From NCBI GenBank assembly GCA_004194705.1, contig SADC01001210.1, positions 1 to 64,000 of the forward strand: 64,000 bases of DNA. The letters are read 5' to 3'. Shown here piece by piece: positions 12,601 to 20,602 of the stretch (its first letter is position 1; every line of letters starts with the position of its first letter). Both the position numbers and the translations under genes were made by a program. Source of the DNA: Ditylenchus dipsaci (lineage: Eukaryota > Nematoda > Chromadorea > Rhabditida > Anguinidae). The notes beneath the pieces are model-generated. The model was not told the DNA's origin, did not search any database, and worked only from the letters and a program-made list of their open reading frames with translations.

Positions 12601-15600
12601 GAGCAGTTCTAGTATACACCCTTCACTCAAGTCTAGTATACACCCTTCAATTTCACAACAAAACAATTGCTTACTACAGTCGCGACAAATTCAATCGAAT
12701 CCGCAGTATTATTTAGCTTTATTGGTCCATTGCTATTATTATGTAAACGAAATAAATAAACTGATGTGTTCTAGACATGAGTGAAGGGTGTATACTAGAA
12801 TTTAGCCGATCGAATTGCAAAACTAAAAACACAGGTTGTTTTTACGGCTCAGCCAGTCAATAATTTACTTACGACATCAATGTAGCTGACATAAAGACCG
12901 TATTCTCTCTTAATAGAACGCCTTATCAAGCTTAGCCACATTTTGCTCCACCACTTTGAGAAGAGCAACACTTCAGTCCGTGAATTTTAGATCTTAATGG
13001 CTTTTTCTTGTGAAGAAAAGAGTGTTGGCCGAAATAGCCGGGCACAAGTGGGATCTTCTGCCAACTGCCTATGATCTTTAAGGAATTTGCAATTTTCGGG
13101 TGCTGGACCAAACCGAAATTCTTGGTTTGGTTTTCTCGAAAACCTATTTTCGGTCTAAAAAGACTAAAAACGATACGCGGATTCAACAGATATATATATA
13201 TATATATTTCTGAAGTTTTTGTAAATAAATAAGCACACTACCTCAAGTATATGTGCTACAGACAAAAATCGGATTTGCTACAAAAAAAGTAAATTTGCTA
13301 CAGAAAAAAAATAAATTTGCCACAAAAAAAGTTAATTTGCGCATTTTTCACTTATTTGAAAATTTGTTTGTTTTATGTTTGAATATGTTTGAACGACTCT
13401 TAAGTATTTTTCGTATGCTTAAAACAATAAGAAAGTTATTTTCTGACACTTTTTCACACAAAAAATGGATTTTTTTTTAATTTTGACCAAAAATCGACTT
13501 TTTGCCTTGGTCCCATAAGGCAATCCAACCTGAAAGGGTTCCTGGATGCCCCAAAAAGATGGAATTTGAGCATAGTTCTGTTAACTGGGCCTACCGCACA
13601 AAGGATTGATACAAGGTAATTTACCTTGGACCCCCAGGGCAAAAAGTCACATTTTGGTCAAAATTTTTTTTTCAAAAATACATTTTTTGTGTGGAAAAGT
13701 GTCAGAAAATTAATTTCTTAACGTTTCAAGCATACAATAATTACTTAATTGGTTTTCAAATAAGTGAAAATGAGCCACCCCCCTAATGATTTCAGAAATA
13801 ATTTGCATATGAATAATTATCCAAGAATAAAATAAAAGTTAATAAGAAGACGAGCAAATATATAATATAATTATTGATTTAGCTACCAAACACTCACGCT
13901 GCAACAGACCTGGCCGAGAATAAAAAGCACTGTTTTCTCGTCTGTTTTCAGGTAATTTTTTTATCGAACTTAACCAAAATAGCGAAGTTATTTATTTCAG
14001 GCAACTAACACAAAAAAACGCTGTGGCTAAAGAGCTGTTCCAAAAAATGTCAATTGTGGGCGGATTCTCAGCTTCAAAGTGTTGCGATCAGAAAGAGCAC
14101 GTTCAATTGCTGGTGGAGCTGTTTGATGCGTCCATCCAGAGCTAAATTCGCCATGTAAAATTGCTCAGGTATGTGAGTTGCCAAATATAAAAATAGTCAT
14201 AAATTAACTTGTTTTTAGATTAAATGCCTTAAAATTGGTGAGATGCACTTCGCGGTATCCAGCCATGCAGCTAATATTTGGGATGATCTTGGTGATTGTC
14301 TCACTGAATCTGTTTCTAAAGCGGAAGCAGTCCGTGGCAAGAGAGAAGCTTTTAGAGCATGGATTGCCTTAATTTCTTTTTGGTAAGAGAGCAGAAATGA
14401 TAATTTGGTCCTATTTGTTTGACATTTAGAACTATTTAGGACTATTTTAGTCGTAAAAAGGTCCTAATAATAGTATGGTCCTATTTTAGGACTACGGTCT
14501 CATATAGGACTTTAGTCCTATAAGGACATAGTCCTATAAGGACATAGTCCTATATAGGACCATATTCCTGATAGGACATTTATTATTTTTGGTGGGTTTT
14601 TAGTCATTTATCTGCAAAAATGTTAGATTACACATCAGATTCGGGTTCGGCATAGCCGATTTTCTTCTAAAATCAGTTTTCAGTTAGAACTCACTGGGAA
14701 TCTAAAAATAAATTCAAGACAAGAAATATTTAAATTGAAAATTTTGACGCTAGTAGCGAATGCCCCCCTCCCCCCAACAATTTTCACTTTTTTTACTTAA
14801 GTAAAAAGTACCCAAATTTATGTCCCAGACCCCGGAAAATATGCGTAAACTCTTTATTAGTCACAACTTCCGTACGCTGGCCTACCCCCAATCCTAAGGG
14901 CTAAGCCTGAACTTGTTGTTTGCAAGAGTAGTTACAGCAACTCTGAAAGGTCGGATTTTGGGGGGGGGTATTCGCTACTAGCGCCCAAAACTCCAAGGGA
15001 ACAATTCGGGAATTCCAAATTTGACAGTGTGTTTTGAATTTGAAAAGCCTTTTTTAAGCAAATCGACCATTCTGAACATGAATCCGTCAAGAAAAGCTGT
15101 ATAAATAGGCAGGATTGTCAGATCGACTTCTAGATCTGAAATTTCCTGTTTTTGCATTTTTAAACAGCTTTTCTTGATGGATTGGTGTTCAGAATGGTCG
15201 ATTTGCTCAAAAAAATCTTCAAATTTGAAAGACACTGTCAAATTGCAATATTACCGAAAAATGGAGCATTTTAAATTTGAACATTTTCGTCTTGAATGGA
15301 ATTCCAGATTCACATTGAGTTCTAACTGAAATAGCGGTTTTAGAAGCGAATCGGCTACGCTGAACTCAAATCTGATGTGTAATCTAACATTTTTGCAGAT
15401 AAATGACTAAAAACCCACGAAAAATGGTAAATGTCCTAACAGGACTATGGTCCTATATAGGACTATAGTCCTAAAATGGGTAATCCTTTTTCTTCGGGCA
15501 AATATACTTTTTGTTGGTCAAATTTCACTCTTTTTTGGGGCAATTTTGTTTTCGACTGATTTCATTATTTTTTCTCATCTTTTTTCAAAATTGATAACAC

Positions 15601-16325
15601 CATTATGTATAAGGTTGTCGAGCCGAAGGCTCGAAATTTTCGAGCTGCTTCGAGCTTCCGAGCCGAAGGCTCGAAAATTTCGAAGGCTCGACAACCCTAA
15701 TTATGTAGCCCTGCGACTCTAGTTTCTACTGAGATATCGATTGTAGCGTCATCTTTGCAAAATGTAGCATAAAAAAGTGAAAGTATGAAGCAAGTCTGAA
15801 AAATAATTTGGTTTATACTTTGATCTTTTTGTGTTACATTTTTTAAAGATGATGCTACAATCGATATCTCATTAGAAAATTGAGTCGCAAGGCTACATAA
15901 TGATGCCATCATTTTTGAAAAAAAAAATAATGAAATCAGTCAAAAGAAAAATTTGCCCCAAAAAAGAATAAAATTTGCCCTCAAAAAAGTATATTTGCTC
16001 CAAGAAAAAGGATTACCCTTCTAAAATATGAGCATACTATTATTAAGACCTTTTAGGACCATAAATAAACCTAAATAGTCCTATATAGGACCAAATTCTC
16101 ATCTGTGTAAGAGAGAAAACTAAAGAGAGAGAGAGAGAACTAAGAGAGAAAACTAATGTTACCATTCAGATTGATTCAATGAAGGCTGGCTACATGGCAC
16201 AAAGTAAGAGGAAATCAGTGTCATCTCTTTCTCGCTTGTCCAACGGTCAAATAGTCACTCCCAGTTACTGTTTACACTCTGAAGATAGACTTCCTTCAAC
16301 TGGCTTTAACAGAAAACAAAGCTAA
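6660..16325 (+). CDS. Gene X: multi-exon unrecognised gene, 3' half apparently frameshifted
   Basis: Exons proposed from splice signals and phase: 6660-6813 (ATG; GCT G|gttttc), 6903-7078 (tttacag|GTGC; AATAAG|gtggg), 11712-12175 (tttgcag|CCAAGT; TCCAG|gtaaag), 14001-14168, 14219-14382 and 16170-16325 (stop TAA; AATAAA at 16425). The first three junctions close in frame. The 6903 exon is basic and helical (DRHLTTSRDFFHDRL). The 11712 exon is Ser/Arg/His-rich and looks disordered (RRYSRTTGKSS). In frame, exon 14001 meets TAA at 14143. Reading on into coding-like exons 14219 and 16170 (NGQIVTPSYCLHSEDR) needs a frame change at about 14143 and another at about 14370-14382. This may be a decaying gene, assembly indels, or an early stop with 3'UTR exons. 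The family is not recognised. The start is tentative and further exons may lie in the 4.6 kb second intron. Confidence 0.55.
7315..7519. mobile_element. hAT-type MITE, 205 bp, TSD ATTACAGG
   Basis: Begins CAGGGTTCACAGAT and ends ATCTGTGAACCCTG, flanked on both sides by the perfect 8-bp direct repeat ATTACAGG (7307-7314 and 7520-7527). The interior has repeated CCTGCTTTTT motifs in both orientations. 8-bp duplications and CAGGG termini are hallmarks of hAT elements. It lies in an intron of gene X. Confidence 0.93.
7530..8600. other. Intronic AT-rich sequence of gene X, nothing recognised
   Basis: No convincing exon, RNA or repeat structure was identified, although small exons cannot be excluded. 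Confidence 0.35.
8630..8992. repeat. Near-perfect palindrome, about 360 bp
   Basis: CCGGGTGGTCCAAGATTTTC at 8631 is mirrored by GAAAATCTTGGACCACCCGG ending at about 8989. Most of the arm matches, including GACATTATATACCAAGCAAA and its complement. The loop is TCTGTAGATGGCCTCTGG. The arm contains the dispersed motif GGGGGACCAAG. Confidence 0.9.
9029..10027. mobile_element. Inverted-repeat element with captured coding-like interior
   Basis: GGCGCTACCACGGTTCATAA at 9032 is mirrored by TTATGAACCGTGGTAGCGCC near 10020, with arms of about 130 bp (including AAACGGTTTGGC and its mirror). The interior of about 700 bp holds an acidic minus-strand open frame (9500-9781). No target-site duplication was recognised. 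Confidence 0.75.
9500..9781 (-). CDS. Acidic, Ser/Glu-rich open frame inside the 9029-10027 element
   Basis: Starts with ATG at 9781 and reads MNLEDRYSSPDEASSCDASE then QGSSEEEEMSSSQIQQS before becoming non-descript. The strongly acidic N-terminus resembles first exons of transposases or nuclear proteins more than random sequence. No catalytic motif is visible. It may be a captured first exon; a good donor is not obvious. Function unknown. Confidence 0.3.
   Translation of the reverse strand: MNLEDRYSSPDEASSCDASEQGSSEEEEMSSSQIQQSTRNVQVGRKQKLFRHPEAVGSAITSEACPYRLRTRFAWLFVGGSGLFVVGSCKAVF
10425..10500 (-). other. Possible degraded tRNA-like sequence
   Basis: On the minus strand TAGCTCAATGATAGAGC looks like a tRNA D-arm/A box, followed by AGTGGAAGCCGG. 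No proper B box or closed acceptor stem is seen, so a functional tRNA is unlikely; a tRNA-derived relic is possible. Confidence 0.3.
10500..11640. other. Intronic AT-rich sequence of gene X, nothing recognised
   Basis: Low-complexity A/T-rich sequence. The overlapping open frames at 11064-11351 have random composition. Confidence 0.35.
12242..12388. repeat. MITE with ACCGTATTCACTCTA termini
   Basis: ACCGTATTCACTCTATTAAT at 12243 is mirrored by TTATAGAGTGAATACAGT near 12383. The interior AATCTTGAAATTTTAAATCA is shared with the copies near 4750 and 51800. It lies in an intron of gene X. Confidence 0.75.
12426..12457 (+). repeat. 32-bp exact copy of gene X exon sequence inside the next intron
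   Basis: The 32 bases at 11940-11971 (coding, beginning GACAGTGCGGTGCATC) recur exactly at 12426-12457, in the same orientation, about 250 bp after the exon ends. The flanks differ. Confidence 0.9.
12603..12802. repeat. Short hairpin element, TTCTAGTATACACCC termini
   Basis: GTTCTAGTATACACCCTTCA, partly duplicated in tandem at the left, is mirrored by GTGAAGGGTGTATACTAGAA at about 12780-12800. It lies in an intron of gene X. Confidence 0.75.
13335..13785. repeat. Foldback palindrome carrying the TTGCCTTGGTCCC motif
   Basis: CACTTTTTCACACAAAAAAT is mirrored by ATTTTTTGTGTGGAAAAGTG. CTTGGTCCC/AAGGCAAAAAGTC and AAACTTACTTATTTGAAAA-type arm sequence extend it to about 450 bp. The same arms recur at 48100-48780. 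Confidence 0.8.
14392..16106. mobile_element. Inverted-repeat element inserted beside a splice donor, TSD GTAAGAGAG
   Basis: The left end CAGAAATGATAATTTGGTCC and the right end (complement ACAGATGAGAATTTGGTCC) form imperfect TIRs followed by TCCTATATAGGAC-type subterminal repeats. A second inverted repeat lies at 14600-14720/15290-15420 (TCATTTATCTGCAAAAATG). The direct repeat GTAAGAGAG flanks the element (14383-14391 and 16107-16115). Nested inside are a family B copy (14750-14990), an IR at 15474-16035 and a 90-bp hAT MITE. No transposase is seen. Confidence 0.82.
15610..15699. mobile_element. 90-bp hAT MITE, TSD ATTATGTA
   Basis: Runs TAAGGTTGTCGAGCC...GGCTCGACAACCCTA, flanked by ATTATGTA on both sides (15602-15609 and 15700-15707). 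It is composed of GAGCCGAAGGCTCGAAA palindromes. Its ends match those of the large hAT at 23312-26361 (TAGGGTTGTC / GACAACCCTA), making it a likely non-autonomous relative. Confidence 0.88.
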
Positions 16326-16424
16326 AGTGTTGTACTTAATATTGCCCTTACAAAGAAAAAAAGAAATACAGGTTCTGCTGATGATAAATTATTTGTTTAG
16401 GCTCTGAAATTCAGAAAGTTAAAG

Positions 16425-16430
16425 AATAAA
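16425..16430 (+). promoter_or_regulatory. Candidate polyadenylation signal of gene X
   Basis: AATAAA lies 100 bp after the stop codon of the last proposed exon. Confidence 0.4.
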
Positions 16431-17100
16431 TTAGTTAAAGATAATTCGATTGATAAAAAAACCGCTTAAAAAATTATGTAGAGTCTAGCAGCGTGTTGAA
16501 TAAAGGATTTTTAGGAATGGGTTTATTGCCGGGCTCGTAATCGTCCTTTTTTAAATAGATTTGTCCTTTTTTCGGGACCCGAAATTTTTTTTATTTTTCA
16601 AGTTTTTAACCAAAATCTTTTTTTTTGCGCTCCAAAATAGCAATAAGCACTGGATAAAATGAAATAAATCTTTTTTTACCCAAATGTCTTTTCTCGAAAA
16701 TTTTCATTACGAGCTCTGGTTTATTGATATCTAGATATCTGCAAGCAGTAAATTAGGCCGGACTATAGTATAAGTGATTCGCCCAAAATTAGGTTTTATC
16801 ACTTCTATCAACGTTTTATGACTATAAATACGTAGGAAACCGAAAAAAATTGGTAAGGCCGTTTCCAAGAAATAAAAATTTTACAAAAATTTTGTAAAAA
16901 CCGTATACCCATCCTATGGTTAGTATTTTAAAGGTACCTCGATATCTATGGAAAAATATCCTACCGCGTTTTGAGCGTCTCTCTACAAGAAAACTAATCG
17001 AGTAACTGGTAAACTTACTAGTTACGGGTAATGAAAAACGATCGTTTTTTTTAATTCAAGAAAAGGAAGAAGGTGGCGAATATAAGGGTTTATATTAAAT
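16430..17100. other. Intergenic, nothing recognised
   Basis: No exon-like frame, RNA gene or clear repeat; AT-rich. Confidence 0.4.
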
Positions 17101-17101
17101 A

Positions 17102-18447
17102 CAGGGTGTGTCAGAATTCCGCGCACTTTTTAAAAAATTTGGCGAGGTAGCTCCTTGCCCGAGCTACAACCTAGGCACACGCTTTTGCTCATCTAACGAC
17201 ACAGATATGAAAAGCCAACGACTTCAACAATCTCTAAAAAGTTTTTATTCCCCCCACAAATTCAACAACAACAGACAGTATACACAATAACAAATGATCA
17301 CTCAAAATACGGTAACACTTTACTTGGCCCCCCCACGGCTGACCCACTTTCGAGGTGAATTTTTGAAAACCGATTGCATATTCGTGTTTCTCGACCCGGA
17401 TTTTTACGGGAAATGATCATCAGATTCTGTGAAAGTGAAAAAAAATTTTTGGTATTTGCCTTGGTCCCCCAAGGTAAATTTTAGAAAAATTTGAAAAAAA
17501 AATATTTTTTAAATTGGCGCCTTTTGAATTTTAAAGGGATTAAGGGCTGTATGGGAGGGGAAGGGAATAAAAGGGGGCCACTTTTATGGCAGAACGTTAA
17601 AAGTTCAAAATTTTTGTATTCTGCGCCTGCCTCACCATGTTTTTCAACTGGGCCGTGGCAAAAAAGACTCTATATGCATTTTTGATCTAGAGTACTTCTC
17701 GGAATCATGTCTAAGGTAAGTGAGTGCGCGCATCTCTAACTCTCAAGCCCCCTGCGCCCCCTTCGGGGGCGCAGGGGGCTTGGGGGCTTGGAGTTGAGAT
17801 GCGCACACCCACATACCTTAGACACAAATCACTCGAAAGTGACTCTGGATGCATGAAAAGCATGCATACCAGAGTTTATTTATGCGGTAGGCCCCAGTAT
17901 TCAAAACTATGTTCAACATCTTCTTGTTAGGGGCCTTGTGTGATTAGTGGCCCTTTTATTCCCTTCCCTCCCAATACAGCCCTTAATCCTTTAAAATTCA
18001 ATAGGCGCCAATTTAAAAAATATTTTTTTTTCAAATTTTTTCTAAAATTTTACCTTGGGGGACCAAGGCAAATCTCAAAAAAATTTTTTCACTTTCACAG
18101 AATCTGATGATCATTTCCCGTAAAAATCCGGGTCGAGAAACACGAATATGCAATCGGTTTTCAAAAATTCACCTCGAAAGTGGGTCAGCCGTGGGGGGGG
18201 CCAAGTAAAGTCTAGCCCAAAATACAGGCATTGATTCTTCCTGAAAAGTCCTCCACGGTTTTGTTGATCGTGTCCAAGTCCAGATATGACCACTCCACTT
18301 GCAAAGCACGCTTGAGAGCCTGAAAACATAAATAAGCAGCTTAAAGGCAATAATAGCAAACTTAGCGGTCAAATTTAATCAAAAAGATTCATTTTTCATT
18401 TGATACAAAAATTTTGAAAAAACTGCGCGTAATTCTGACACACCCTG
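17102..18447. mobile_element. TA-flanked TIR element with family A copy nested inside
   Basis: Termini CAGGGTGTGTCAGAATT and its mirror AATTCTGACACACCCTG are flanked by TA on both sides, as for Tc1/mariner-type insertions. Inside lies an inverted repeat (17330-18200) with CCCACGGCTGACCCACTTTC arms, the CTTGGTCCCCCAAGG motif and a family A foldback with tip GCGCCCCCTTCGGGGGCGC. No mariner transposase is visible. Confidence 0.8.
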
Positions 18448-18490
18448 TATAAGCATCAATAAGTCCACGTATTCAGGTGTGAATTCAGGC

Positions 18491-19093
18491 GTCCGGAACT
18501 CCTTCGGAATGGTCATCCCCTACTTTTTCGAATTTTTTTTTGTTTTTTTTCAAATTTTTTTTGTAAAATTACCCGCAAATCCATATACTTGGGATGGCAA
18601 TAGAAATTTTTTGTTTTTTGTCGACAACTCGGTGTTGCAATGTCAGACGAAGCTGTGCAGAATTGAAAGTTTGATAAGCATCATCAATATCAGAAAATCG
18701 GAATCCCAAAGTAGGATTTATTAACATGATTTATTACATATCATATGCGATGGAATACCAGACAATTATTTGTTCATAAAATTCCATAACCATAAACACC
18801 GATCATCTGAAGCCATTGCTGGAATCGCTCATCGGATCTCTCACGCACAAGCGGCATCAGTTGAAAGAGATTGAGCCCGCGCAAAGTTTCCATTTGAAAT
18901 TCTGTGTGAGCCTAAGACAAGAATTAGAAGGGGAAAAAAGTGTTTATATACAATAGACCCAAAATAATAATTTTCAAATTTTCTACTGTCATCCCAAGGA
19001 CATGGATTTGCGGGTAATTTTACAAAAAAAATCGGAAAGAACAAAAAAAAATCGAAAAAAGTAGGGGATGACCATTCCGAAGGAGTACCGTCC
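18491..19093. mobile_element. Inverted-repeat element with exon-like interior
   Basis: GTCCGGAACTCCTTCGGAAT at 18491 is mirrored by ATTCCGAAGGAGTACCGTCC ending near 19093, and arms of about 130 bp include GGTCATCCCCTACTTTTTCG and its mirror. The interior (about 18620-18930) reads like coding sequence on the minus strand. Confidence 0.8.
18786..18912 (-). pseudogene. Exon-like fragment within the inverted-repeat element
   Basis: On the minus strand, acceptor TTGTCTTAG near 18913-18921 is followed by an open frame AHTEFQMETLRGLNLFQLMP, then LVRERSDERFQQWLQ, ending YGIL and a stop near 18786. A second coding-like patch (RFSDIDDAYQTFNSAQLRL) is at about 18625-18705. The composition is that of a real helical protein, but no family is recognised. 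Both patches sit between the arms of a transposon, suggesting capture of host exons. Confidence 0.35.
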
Positions 19094-19099
19094 ATCTCA

Positions 19100-19625
19100 G
19101 TCGATGGGATAAATTTGAATTCATGCCTCGATCTGACTCACATGTGAATTCACGCCTCGATCTGATTATCTTGTCAATTCAAGCGTCAAGCTCATTCATA
19201 TGTCAACTTGAGGAGAGATGGTGGATTTAAATTTTTCATGTGAATCAGATTGGCGCGTGAGTAGACATTTGAATCAGACACGTGAATTTTGCAGGTAAGC
19301 TTTACACGTATCAAGCCATGAATTTACGCGTGAGTCAGATGGAGGCGTGAAAATCGGGTTAAGGCGAGAATCAGCACGAGAATTCACACGTAAAATATTT
19401 AGATGTGAATAATGCCATGTTAATTCACATCTGAATTCACGTGAATTCACACTTCACGCTTGAATTCAAATTCAGACCAGAAATGGCACGAAAATTTGCA
19501 CGCATATATATTCAGACGTGAATTTCAGGTGCCCATCAATGGTCCTCAGGACCACGTGAATTCACATGTGGATGAGGTCGAGGCGTAAATTGACATGTGA
19601 GCCAGAGTAAAGCGTGAAATAATGA
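19100..19625. repeat. Degenerate satellite-like tract built on GTGAATTCACG
   Basis: About 500 bp of diverged, both-strand repeats of CACATGTGAATTCACGCCTC type. Not a clean tandem array and no gene. Confidence 0.7.
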
Positions 19626-19734
19626 ATTATGCAAAAAATATGCAACCCCAAAATATGAAAAAAATAACGTCAGAATCGTGTTCAGCGTAATATAGATGCC
19701 TTACTAACACATTTGCAGCATGTCATTTTGGTGA

Positions 19735-20460
19735 AAAAGAATCGGGAAAAAAGTTACCCTCAAAAGCTGAGGGTCATCATTTTACCTGGGTAACTGGTAA
19801 GGTTACCCGTTACCCCGATCTTATGCTACGGGTGAAAAGTTACCAGTTACCCGGGTAAGTTTACTCGGCAACCTTATCCGGGCTAAAGTACATTATTTGG
19901 CCAGATCCAAAAGTGAGTTTTTAGGAGGTCTAAATATTTCATATGCCCTGCAAACGATAGAAACGGCGAAAAATTGTGAGAAGGCTATTTTTCGAAAAAA
20001 AAAATTTCGACTGTCTTGGTACTCTGTGGTTTTTATTTATTTTTTGCCTTGGTCCCCCCTATGCTTTTTGGTCATTTTTCAACTAAAACGCCTTTGTTGA
20101 ACCGAAAAAAGATGTAATTTGAACATAGTTTTGTTAACTGGGGCCTACGAGATACCAAAAATACCAAAACCCACTGAATAAAAACCCACCGAAATACCAA
20201 AAAGTGACCAAAACCATAGGGTGACCAAGGCAGTCGAAATTTTTTTTCTTCGAAAAATGGCCTTCGCACACTTTTTTCGCCGTTTTTATCGTTTTCAGGG
20301 CATATAAAATACTTAGACCTCCAAAAAACTCACTTTTGGCTCTGGCCAAATAGTGTGCTCTTGCCCTTATCCGTTACCTGCGGCTTACTCTTATGGTACG
20401 GGTAAGTGGTAAGATTACCCGGGTAACTGGTTACCTTACCTACACCTTATGATACTGGCC
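19735..20460. repeat. Foldback with GGTAACTGG/CCAGTTACC subterminal repeats
   Basis: Outer repeats of AAGTTACCAGTTACCCGG type occur at both ends. Inner arms at about 19890-20060 are mirrored at 20195-20355 (GGCCAGATCCAAAAGTGAG against CTCACTTTTGGCTCTGGCC). The loop contains TTGCCTTGGTCCCCCC. Confidence 0.75.
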
Positions 20461-20602
20461 CTGCAGGATGGCTGTTTGGATTAATTAACTTATTTGAATA
20501 AAATAATTTATATAACAAACGAAAAGACGGTTGTTAAAAAAAAGACAAACGTCACACGTTTAAAATAATACCGTATTAATACCGTATAATACCGGTATTT
20601 AC

